A DNA stretch of 64,000 nt from Dillenia suffruticosa. Taxonomy: Eukaryota; Streptophyta; Magnoliopsida; Dilleniales; Dilleniaceae. Below, piece by piece: positions 1 to 11,700 of the stretch. A model generated the notes under the pieces. That model ran no database searches, had not been told where the DNA came from, and saw nothing but the letters and a program-made list of their open reading frames with translations. The stretch lies in NCBI GenBank assembly GCA_033439265.1, contig JAVTVX010000035.1, forward strand, positions 14,782,001 to 14,846,000. Reading direction: 5' to 3'. The translations under genes were made by a program, and so were the position numbers. Within the stretch, counting starts at the first letter, position 1; every line of letters starts with the position of its first letter.

Positions 1-1240
1 TAGAAAGGATTTGAGAGAAGGGAAAATCCTATCACTGTAGAAATGGCAAAAAGAAAAAAAAAATGACAGAAGTTATCTTTTACATTGCATGTCATTGTCT
101 TAATTATATCTCCAGCATAAGCTATTTATCTTCTTCTTTTCCTTTCTAACTCCCCCCCCCCCCTTTTCCCTTCGAGTTTCCTTTCACTTTTCTTTATAAT
201 TTAATAATAATCACACCTGCAAACCGCACCAAAGTGTGGCTATTGTTGCTCGGGGAGAATGACATAAAAACAATGACTAACAATTATTTAATAGAATGTG
301 ACATTAGATCTCTTAATCAAGTTTTTGAGTTCGATTCGAGACTTGAGTATGAAAAAAATTACGTTGGAAGGATAACCCTTTTAATAGATCACTGTAAATA
401 TCGGATTAATCAAAATATAATTCTAGATACCGATTGGTATAATACATAAAAAAAAAAAAAAAAAAAAAAAAGAACGACAAAAAAACCGTGGAGAAGGGTT
501 CAAAAATTCCGTACTCTTGTCATGCGGTTGTTTTGTCATTTTGCCACCATATTGCCCCGACCACTCTCTCTCCTCTATTCTCTCTTTCTTTCTTCCATCT
601 CCATCTCCATCTCCATCTCCTTTTCTTCCACTTTCTCTCTCAATAACTGAATTATCTTTTATCTCTCGCTCTCTCTTTCAATGGCAGCCACTCCGTCTCC
701 CTTCTCTCTTCATTTTCCCTTTTTTTTTTGGTTACATGATTTTCTTCATTTTCCTTTTTCTCCTCTTATCTTTTCGAGTAACTCTCTCTCTCTCTCGATT
801 GACTACAAATAGACAAGAGAGAGGAGATCACAAAGAGAAAAGAGAGATGTGACAAGAGGAGGGAGTTGATTGAGAAAGAAAAATGAAGAGAGAGAGAGAG
901 GAAGAGAGATTAATCAAGTATTCTTATTATAAACCGCAATGGTTGATCAATCAATCATTTTCTCCCACAAGCTACTCTCTTTAGGAAAGAAGGGGGTCAA
1001 GCAGATAACGTAAAGAAAAGAGAGATGAGAGAAAGAATGGTGGTCATTGATAAAGATGAGAGAATAACGAGAGAGGAGAGAGAGGAGAGAGTGGTAGGGA
1101 GAGAACAAAAAGAGTCGTAGTTGCTAAGGAAAACGAGAAAGATAAGAGATGAGAGGAGAGATGAAATGAGTGGGCCGCCAACACCCCCCCCCCCCAACAA
1201 ATACAAGAGAGAGAAATTTAAATTCTACATGATTTTTTTG
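1..1240. other. Pyrimidine/purine-rich region, no recognisable gene
   Basis: This stretch alternates CT-rich (about 540-800) and GA-rich (about 820-1100) tracts. It contains C homopolymers near 151-164 and 1183-1195, an A run near 448-470 and a short TCTCCA repeat near 597-622. The open frames across it encode only low-complexity Ser/Pro/Leu or Arg/Glu strings and look like no protein I know. Such composition is common in plant promoters and 5' leaders, so it could flank a gene left of the window, but nothing here proves it. Confidence 0.4.
597..622. repeat. TCTCCA hexanucleotide microsatellite
   Basis: About four tandem copies of TCTCCA lie inside a longer CT-rich tract. Confidence 0.7.
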
Positions 1241-1972
1241 TCATTCCTCCCACTTGCTTGTTTAATTCTAATTCATCTACATTACAGAAAATGAGGAATG
1301 TGCGAGTACCGTTGCTCATTCAATTCCAACTTCTCTACAACGTAAACGGGAAAAAAGGATATAGATCTTCTATCCATTTTGTTGGCCCCTTCTAAGGAAT
1401 TTTGTTCAACTCTAGTAATTTTTGTGTGATATGTTCCCTACTCAAATTGAGGTCATCCTCAATTAGAAGAATGTTAAAGATCAAAATATTATAATCAATA
1501 TAATTAAGCCATATCACATAAACATAACAATTAAATAATATAGCCAAGAAAATAAAAAGGGGGATACATGGGGGCAACAAAAACGGGGACTGGTCCAAGT
1601 CAAAAGCTAGCGATCCATTCAAATAATATTTCATCTTTTCCAAAAGCCAAACCACAATATAGCGAATCCAAAACAAAGAACAAGTGAAATTATGAAGGCT
1701 AAAACTACACCTCATGTTGCACATAAAGATAGGAACCTTTGGCAATCCTAACATTTGAGACTGTAAGCCTTCTTCGGGTTAAAAAGAGGTCGAAAGTGAA
1801 ACGACCAAAATTTTATGCATGTACAAAAAACTATACAACTAGATTTGCATATATTTCTCTTTCCTCGCCATGCTGACCGCATGAAAATAAGAGCATTTCA
1901 GAAGGTTCCTGTTTGTATGTGCTAAATGAAAGCGCCCATGTCCTCATAGTTGTTTAGAGGACAACCAAGACC
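1241..1972. other. Intergenic, nothing recognised
   Basis: No coding similarity, RNA gene or element terminus was seen. It lies downstream of the 3' end of the PQBP1-like gene, which is transcribed leftward. Confidence 0.4.
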
Positions 1973-1978
1973 TTTATT
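1973..1978 (-). terminator. Candidate polyadenylation signal of PQBP1-like gene
   Basis: The plus strand reads TTTATT, which is AATAAA on the minus strand, about 200 bases past the stop codon at 2176. Spacing and strand suit a plant 3' UTR. Plant poly(A) signals are degenerate, so this is a candidate only. Confidence 0.4.
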
Positions 1979-2175
1979 TATATGTGATGCAATACATGAG
2001 CGTCACCTCTTTGCTTCAGCATTTTGCACTGTATGATACAACACATTCTCCGCAGGATGGACATCCTATACTCGATATTAAAGCAAAACCACTTTTGAGC
2101 TATACGTCTGATACTACAAGAACATGTAACAGCACCAAAAGAGAATTATGTACTGCCTTACATAGATCCATTTTA

Positions 2176-2328
2176 TCAGTCAGCATCTCCAAGTCCATCA
2201 CTACCATCGCCTCTCTTGGATATCGGATTGTATTGGGAGCCAGATTTCTTTGTCTGAGAAGCAATTTCAGCATTTCTCCTCAGGACAGCTCCGGGTGATG
2301 GGTATGGACGCTGCTGAAACAAAGGGCC
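2176..2328 (-). CDS. PQBP1-like gene, last coding exon
   Basis: It follows an acceptor reading TTTCAG on the minus strand and starts in phase 0 with Gly-Pro-Leu-Phe-Gln-Gln. It contains YPSPGAVL and ends [11 protein letters not shown] then TGA, 51 codons including the stop. This is the U5-15kD-binding tail typical of PQBP1 homologues. Confidence 0.85.
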   Translation of the reverse strand, partial: GPLFQQRPYPSPGAVLRRNAEIASQTKKSGSQYNPISKRGDGSDGLGDAD

Positions 2329-5300
2329 CTGAAACTCACAGAAGATCATTATTAAGTTCCATTACACTCTGGTCCTATTGGCCCCTGGGAATTCAAGTTG
2401 CAAAATGAAATACAAGCAAGCAAAAAATGAGGATAGAGAACCACCCCATGCTCATGACTGAGGTGACTAAAAACGGCATGCATAAAAGTGATCATCAATA
2501 GTAGCTTTCATAGTATGTTCAACATTAAACTAAGATGGGGCATCCATGTGGGTATTGAATGCAGAAAGAGCATTTGCCTATACGGCAACTCATTCAATGT
2601 GATCAAGCAAAGAAAGAGAACAAATACTTCTGCATGCAAGAGCACCCCCATAATCAATAACTATAACAGTGAAGACAATCCAGTTGATGAGTGCATGATT
2701 GAACAACTAGCTGACAACTTAACAGGAAACTAACGTCATGAACTAAACAGAGCACTCCATTCCAATGTTGGTTATTCTAAATAAATTTTAGCTCGGCAAC
2801 CTAATTCTACAAATTTTTTTAGTCCATTTATAGGTGCCAAAGCTACACTCTATTGATCTGGTGGATGTAACTAAGTTGACTCCCCAAGAGAGCTGAAGAG
2901 TTCCACAAGTCTCCCTACTCTCTAATACACCATGCAAAACCTACTGTATCCCATATACTACCATCTTTAGCTATTTACCAACACTGCCAACTCACAGAGT
3001 CTCCTCCAGCATGACCCCTCAACCTTGTCTTTTACATCATTTCTCATTCTCCCTGTGTTAGCAAATACTTTTGAGGGATAAAAAAATCATGTGGTGGCAA
3101 AAGCTTACTGCCTTGAAGATGATGAAAGGAAACAACATACTTGGTTAGCCGCATAAAACCAACAAGTGGGCATGCAAAAAAGCAGAGGAGATGTGGGTAA
3201 CTCATATTATGCACACTTCCTTTAACAACAAGTGACCAAGTAAAATGAGAAGCCAGAATTCAAAACAAATACTTTGGCACAGACCCCATTGATAGAAAAG
3301 TTTCAACTATGATCTAGCTGTTTCCCTTGGCATCCTTTGTTGTCTCAACCGCATGCTTGTGACAGGAGATCAGTCATATCTATGAGACCCTCTGATATGC
3401 TCATGCTTCTTAGTAACTGACGGATGCAGAACACTGTATCTCTACTTGGTCACTGAAAATATGACATTAATAGTCTGATGCAGTATGAACTTATGCAAAA
3501 GCAGCAATATATAAGACAGATGATACAGAGTACAAAATGAAACAATGGAGAATGGACCTGCTTGACAAAAATTTGCTTGGAGATCATGCTCATGCTAGTA
3601 GACAAAATATACATTCAAGTGTAAAACCAATGACTTCCTAAAATATGAAACACAAAATGGACTGCAAAAAACTTGTAGGTTTGGCAAATGATAGAAGACA
3701 TTATCAACTGCACCAAATGTTTGTCAATTAGAAACTACAGACTACTTGAAGAAATGCAAGGTCAAATCATGATTCCTCCCACCACGTATTTATCAGTGAT
3801 TCCTCTAAAAACAATAACTTGATCTCCTCAAAATATTTATAAAGAATCAAACGTCTACAAGATAAATTCAGAATAATTTGTACAGAGATAGCTTGATGGC
3901 ACATAAGCTTCAACTGAACAGTGCAAATCAATGCATGAGCCAGCAACTAAAATGCTCCAAACAAACCAGCATGTTCAAGATTCATTTGGCTTCAAATATT
4001 CAGAAAATTTAAGAAAATAGTGAAAGTGCTAATTAAAGGGGACGCTATATAATGGTTTGCCACCAAAACAGAGTTTCCGCTAGCATAAGAATTTATCAGC
4101 AATTGAGAGAACGAATGCAAAGTTTTTATGTGTTCCAAAACAATACCTCAAACTTGCCCAAAAAATTTTCAGTTCTACTTTACATATTGTTTCAATCAAC
4201 TAGTTCCACTGCGGAATGAGGTAAAATCTTGAATATTGCCGCAAATAGCCACGATATAACTTTTAATGCACTCAAATAATTGAGTTTTCATAGACTGCAA
4301 TTTAGTGAAAGTGTATCAAGTATGGAGGCCATTTATATACTACTTGAAAATGCAGAACTTTATAGGAAAGTTGAATATCCATGCATAAGCAAAGCTCATC
4401 TCTTCTGTTCATACTTCTCATTCTTTTTGGCTTGTTAAAAGGAATGTTACTAAATCTCGGACTAGACCCGCCAGTCAAACCTGTAAACTAGTGATCCAGT
4501 CACCAGGCTGGTCCAGTTGGGAACAAATACCAAAATAGTGTATAAAATAGGTCCAGCTTGACCAAACTCATGCAGGAACAACCAGTAAACCAGTGAACCA
4601 AACACCAGTCTTCTCCGGTAGGAAAGAAAAACTGAAATAGCAAACAAACTAGTCAAGCTTAATCAAACCTACCTGGCCGTCGTTCAAACCATGAAATTAA
4701 ACAATATCGACTGTGTTGGGTTTACTATAAAAAAATCAACATCATGGATGCAAATCGCACAGATCTCATTAGGATATTTAATTTTTCCTAATTTTAGTGA
4801 CATTATATGATTAATTTTATTCTCTATATTCTATTATTTGGGTGGTGGTATGGAACAATATTATATCTAAAAAAAATTTTAAGGGGGTGATATACAATAT
4901 ATACTTCAACAATATAAGTATGATAAAAGGAAAAGTACACTTAACCCCCCCACCCCAAAAAAAAAGGATACATGGATTGTCACTAAACTCCATGTGGTTT
5001 CAAGACTGCCACTTTACCCTCTCTACTATCACTTTGCCCCCTTGTAGTTTGTCCATTTGACTTCTCCATCAATTTTGACGTGCAAGTCAATCACAGGAGG
5101 CCAAGTGGCAGAAAATTGACTAAAAAATCAAAAGGAATCACACGGGGCCAAGTGATAATGGAGGGAGCTAAATGGTATAACTCAAAAGCAAATGAGGTAC
5201 AGTGATAGTTTTGAAACCACAGAGGTTTTGGTAACAATACGTGAAACCACGAGGAGGTTAAGTGTCCTTTCACCACAAAATATATATATATATATGTATG

Positions 5301-8300
5301 TATATCAAAAACATTAAGTATATGCTCAAATATTGGATTGGTTTGAAGAAATTATCCATGACTAAAACAAGTAAACTATACAATTACAGTTAAGCACTGT
5401 CCAAATTAAAATTGCTTGAAATTATTATTTTATTAACACCATACCATATAATTCTTAAAATAATAATAATAATAACACTAAAATATTATCCGATTATTTT
5501 GAGAAATAATTCACTTTTTCAAAATTTTCATAATTTGAACTAAAATGACTTTATTAATGAAAATAAAAATTAGAGATTCATTTTTTTTTATTGAACTTAT
5601 AAAGTTGGATAAAAATTTCAAAAACATACAAAAATTGAAAAATAGATCAATATTTACATTGTGTTGCACAATAGAATTGGCATACGAATATAGAAAATTC
5701 ATAGACTTGGCATAGCATAATTTAGAATATTCATATACAAAATTGAAAATGAGAAAAAAAAAAGCAATTTAAAATTTAAGGAAATAAGTTTCATACAAGA
5801 CCATCAAAAAAGTAAATTGGGAATACATGCATCATGAAATTTGGGCAGAACTTCAATATTCAAAACTCAAAGATCGAACAAATCTAAAATTGCATAGAAA
5901 AAAACATTTTCTTTTACTTTGAGAGTATTTATTTCATTTAACTAGAGAACATAATAAGGAAAAATATTGAATAATACATGCTTTAAAAAATTAAGAAATA
6001 AACAGAAACAGAAAAATAGAGAAATAGGAAAAAATTGAAAGGAATTCGAAGCCTCCACTTCCATCAATAGTGGATAATTGTTGTTTGAATGAGAAAGAGG
6101 TGTTAAAAAATAAATCTTTGTAGTGTTTTTTTTTTGTGTGTGTTTGTGAGAGGACTGTGGTGGAAAGGTTAAAAAATAGAAATATATAAGTCAAAGAAAA
6201 AAATAACTTGTATAATGTGCATGAGGGGTTGGGCGGAATTTAGACGTACAAAAACCCTAGGAGTTTTTCAAACTTTCAAGGGGCACATCCCCCTTGCCCT
6301 AGTTTTAAGCAATATGATTATTTTAAATTTAACAACCATACGTTAAAAGTTTTAATTAAAAAAAAAATATTATTTGTGAAACATAGTGTGCGTATTTATA
6401 TTACCATTAATACAAAATCAAAATATATACATACACTTTCTGAATAATGAAAATAACAAAAATGGGGATCCAGAAACAATGTTGTTCCACAATCCCTTAG
6501 GATACCCAAGGGAGAGAGAAACAAAGCCAACAACTAGTGCAACAGCACCTGCAACCACAATCTCAAGTATGTTTCCTCTTCTCTTCTTCCATCTGATGGC
6601 CTACTTTCAATCAGTGGTAATGCATCTGAAACAACGTGTCAGCCAATATGGAGGTGATATCGGCCCATACAATCGCACGGCAGGTAAATACCTGTAGTAG
6701 GCCGAAGAAATAGCACACCTACCTAAACCATGTTGTAGTGGCCAATACAGCCTATGCCTACCATGGACCAATGTGAACAGGATGATTTGACACGAGGGTC
6801 AGACTGGGTCATTAGATCACCTTCAAATGTTCAAATTTTCTTTTTTTTGCTAGCATTTGAAGCATGCCACAATGTTTAAAATCAAAGAATTTTCAAGTAT
6901 TCCACACAATGAAGGAAGATTGAACCTTCAAACAGTAAAAGAGCATCAAAAGAGAGGCAAGGCCTAGCCAAAAATAGTTGTTCAGGGAAATGAAACCAAA
7001 AGGCAAGGTAGCAAAAAGAAGAAAGTAAAAAACAAAGGCAATGGCAAGAGTTGAGTATCAAAAGTATGTCTCAAGTCAACCAGCACCAAAGTATCCATTC
7101 TACAAACAGAAAAAATGAAGGAATATAGTTTGAGATAAAAGCTTTATCACTAGGAAATCTCATATTATGAGCACAACATAAATAGTACAAAAATAAATCT
7201 CATATTATGAGCACAACACAATAGTACCCTATGTGTATTCTTTTATTAATATAATTTAGTCTAAAAATTTTATTTGAATATTAGAAGTGAACCTCAGCTT
7301 ATTTTATGTATATCACTTACAATGTATACTTCCATATATGTTCAATTAAAATTTATCAACCCAGTGGTTGTTGACCCTAGGCCTTTCAGCAGTTCAAAGC
7401 TGAGGATGGGTTAAACAACATGGTTAAAGGTTGCTAAAATCTCCTTGGTATAGTTGTTTGAGGGAAAAACTACAATTAAGATACTCAAAAAGCATACTAG
7501 TTTCACCCAACACAACCACCCTCCCCCAGGATTTCTGTTTCTAGTTCCTTGATTGGCTCAGGCCACATTAGAAATAGTTCCTTACATTAGATTATCACTT
7601 TTGCCGAACCCTCATCTTTGTTAGCCTTTTATTGGGCCTGTGGGCCTTCTCAACACAAACCTCAAAAAAGAAAAAAGATGGTAAATCAACCATAGGCAGT
7701 TACCATACCGTCGCAGTGGTATCAGCAGCTCTTGGTTGCACACCTTTCAAGCCAACAACCCTATAAGATAGCAATAATGAAGTCAAGTGGTCAGATTTAA
7801 CTAAATATCCATTTTTGTATGCAAGTATGCGTGTAGGGGAGAGAGAGAGAGAGAATTAGAGAATACCATCCACCTCGAGGAGCATCTGAGTAGGAACTTG
7901 GATCCATAGGGTCCAACTCATCATCCTCTGAGTACCTTTTCCTGTTATCTCTTTTGTTGCCTTTTCCTGATGGGGGCTTCCAGCTGGGCCTATAAAGTCA
8001 AATCAGGAAAATTTATTTTCAAGTAGAGAAAAAGTTGATAAACAATACTTATTTGATATCTAATTAGTGTAGGAAGGCCAGGTAGGAATGCCCCATCACC
8101 AACGAGACAGCTGATTGCTCTAAAAACTTAAGCTTATGAAAGCCTTTTAACTTCTAATAATTGGTTACAACCTAAGTAAATTCGACTCTTACATGGTTAT
8201 ATATAGAAGGGAACAAGAGTACACTCGGGCCTTTTCAAGTTTGTTAAATTTTGGTGTTACTTGGATATTATGCATGATACACTTCTGTATCAGAATAACC

Positions 8301-8680
8301 ATTGGTGAACTTGGTGTGAAACTCGAGTAATTCTGAAATTTTTCTTTCCATCATGATTAAAGCATAACCAGTTTGAAGTCTTATTTCATCAATCCTGCTG
8401 TCCCATTTCACTCTATTCGGCATCAACTGGCAAATGTAGCTGAGCAATTTTTGAAAACAGTGACAAAATTCAAACTCTGATGACAATTGGGCCACATTTA
8501 ATCAAGCTTAGTTATTGCAATTGTAAATTTAGGTAAAATTATCATGGAAAAGACCAGTAAAACATTTAATTTTTTAATGCTGAAATTGCCTATGGGATGA
8601 GGATTTAGAGTTAACTGTGGTGCTTGTGGGAGGCAGAGGAAGAAGCAATGTTGAGGCGGAAAAATGGATAACAAAATACT

Positions 8681-8742
<62 letters not shown>

Positions 8743-11700
8743 ACAGAAACAAAAACACAAAAACAAAAACAACACAAATTGATGGGGAATCAACTGGAGA
8801 GGAGAATAAAAGAAGCATTATAGTAAGCACCACCACCAGGAACACCATACCCGTTGCCAGTTTCTGAGTTACCTGCTCCAAAGCAAAATGAAACTTATTC
8901 AAAGGAACATTGAGTTATCATACACAAGCGGATGTCCCAAAAACAAAATATCTTCCCCGGAGCAAGCTAAATTGAAAATGCGGCCAAGATTTATGTTCTG
9001 ATTTCGAACTTAACAGAAACACTTCCAGGATAAGTCCAACTCAAAATAGGAATAGCGTGGTGGGGGAGAGGGAGAGAGAGGGGGGGAGATGTAATTTGGA
9101 TTAATAAATAAATAAATAAATAAATGAAAGATGGTGTTTGGTCACCACTACAGTGAATGAAGAAAGTTATCTATAACTCCATAAGACTTCATAAAAGGCA
9201 ACTAATGAAGGGCCGATTAATTGCTACCTCTTGCTTAAGAAGATGAGTGTTTTATAATCAATTATTTCCTTTGATATTATGCTATTATAACAACTGTCAG
9301 AAAATTTTGTATATGCAACTGCTGCCTAGAGGCAACTTAACAAGGAAATATAAGCAATTATTAAAAAAATCGGTTCTTGACTAAATAAAAGCTTTTGGCA
9401 AAAGTGAAAATTACCGGTTGGGAGCTAAATATAGAGTGCAGTTTGTTAGATACTATTGCGGTAGAAAAAAGATCTAAATGGTGTTAGGTATATTAAAAGT
9501 ATGACAAAAAGTATTCTTGGAGAACAAAAGAAAACGTTGAAAAAATTATTTTAATAATCTCTTTAATATTGAAAGTACAAGAGATATCGACGATATCACG
9601 ATACCTGTAGAGTATATCAATAGAGATTTTAAACGTAAAATTCGTTTTCATAAAATAAAAGAGGCCTTAAAGAAAATGAAAAATAATAAAATCATAGAAA
9701 CCGATGGTATCTCTATTGAGGTATGAAAACGTTTGGGTAAAGTGGGGATAGAAATTTTAACGGATCTTTTTAACAAAATTTGTCAAATCAAGAAAATGCC
9801 TCAAGTATAGAGAGAGATTACACTTGTACCACTATATAAAAACATACGAAACATACAAAATTATTTCAATTATAAGGAAATTAAACTTATGAGTTATATT
9901 ATGAAGTTGTGTGAGAGAGTGATGGAACAGCTTGAGATCGGAGGTATATATATTTTAGAATCAATTTGGATTTATGACAAAATGATCTACCACTTAAGCC
10001 ATTCACTTGTTTAGACATCTGATAGAAATATTTAGAACGTAGAAGAGAAATTTGCATATGGTATTCATTGATTTAGAAAAAATATATGATAGAATTCTTA
10101 AAAACATATTGTAGTAGGTATTGACGAAGAAGAGATTTTCTTGAGGTATATTAATCTCATCAAATATATGTATAAGGAAATTGTTATCAATGTACGTACG
10201 TGTGAGGGTTTAAGTGATAACATTGGGATTTCTTTCAGATTTGAATTAACATATAGCAATTTTCATATTTTTAAATATTTTTTTATCATATTTTTAAACA
10301 TAAATTCAGTATGGTAAAAAGTTAATATGAACCCAATTTTCTTCTCTTCTTTTTCCTCCCACTTTTGAGAAGAAAATTTTTCATATTTTCAATGATAAAA
10401 AATAATTAATTTCTTTTCTTTTCCCTCCGCGTAAAACTCCCGCATAAGAAAAAAATATCAGTCACTTTCTCTCATAATCTCTTCTCTTCTCAAATCATAA
10501 ATCCAAATGTAGTGTTTAGCTCAAGTTTGGCGACTGAGAATTTTATTCTCCTTTTGGATTCCCAAATCCAATGCTATATATTAATAATCTAAAAGAAATT
10601 ATCAAAGTATAATTTCTAATATAAGGTGTAAAAAAACAAAGGGATATCTTTCTCAATCGAAGACCTAAATACGGCTTCAATTTCTCTATCTTCTCTAAAA
10701 GGCAAATAAAAACAAAGAGAGAGGGGTAAAGGGTGAAACTCTGCAATTTCTTACAACTCTTCACATCATCTAAAAGAGAGAGGAAAGGGAGCTCTAATTG
10801 TTATTGAAGAGGAAGAAAGAAGAAAGAGGATGAAGGAAGAAAGAGAAAAGCCAGACCCTTATTGTTGAAAAAGTATAATAATATAAAGACATGCAAAAAG
10901 TACAAAAATAAATACAAGTATCGAAATAATATAAATAATATATAACATAAAATTTTCTTAATTAACATATAGCAAATAAAAATTAAAAAAATAGTAACAA
11001 TAACTAAAAGAAAACATTAGCATAAAAATAAATTATGAAGCATATGGTAATATAATATTTATTCATGCATATAAAGTTCCATGAGAGTAAATGGTACAAT
11101 AAAATGTATTATATCCATAACTAACACAAAAGTTTATCTTATTGTAGGCATAAACTCGCATTTGTTCTTTGAATTATGCACCAAAAAAGGGGAAAAAAAC
11201 TATAATTTTTTGTGCAATTTGCTCCATAATCAGGGCCAATGTTACCCTCTTGTGAGATATTCAGAATGGTGTGGGCCTTAGTTGCATAAGGCATACCACT
11301 TGTACTACTTGAGCTTTATTGGAAGTTGACTAAGACAGCAAGATAAATTTTTAATACAAAAGGAAGTAAATTCAGTTAAAAGCAAAGGTTTTTTTTTTTA
11401 ACATATGTAGAGAAGTATATAATTTTCACTTCTTTTTGGAGAAATTTCATCTTGGTCATCTTCCATGCAAGCAGCCACATATGCAACAAGCAGCCATATC
11501 ATCCTCAGTTAACATAAGAATAAATGGATAGAGCACATCAATCCAAATTACAAAGTCTAGGAAGAAACTGTGTGGAAACAGTACCAGGTGTGAATTGCAT
11601 TTTCATACAAAGTTCATGAAGCAAAAATGTGTTAAATCTAATCATTGTAATATGTAGTAGACTTACAATCTACTGAGCGTTTAACAATCCACAAGACCAA

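Larger units (their letters stand above)
2329..7708 (-). other. Long intron of PQBP1-like gene (5.4 kb)
   Basis: It joins exon 7709-7760 (donor GTATGG) to exon 2176-2328. Apart from the MITE-like fold-back at about 4922-5277 and a short duplication at 7167-7227, I see only AT-rich non-coding sequence. Open frames here have no recognisable product. Confidence 0.65.

Noticed and set aside
517-852. 111-codon ORF in the CT-rich tract
   Set aside because: The translation is simple Ser/Pro/Leu/Phe repeat text produced by the microsatellites; no domain and no splice support.
8498-8902. 134-codon and overlapping ORFs around the (TA)n(GA)n tract
   Set aside because: They consist of Tyr-Ile and Arg-Glu or Ser-Leu repeats from the microsatellite. 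The real coding here is the short PQBP1-like exon at 8851-8872.
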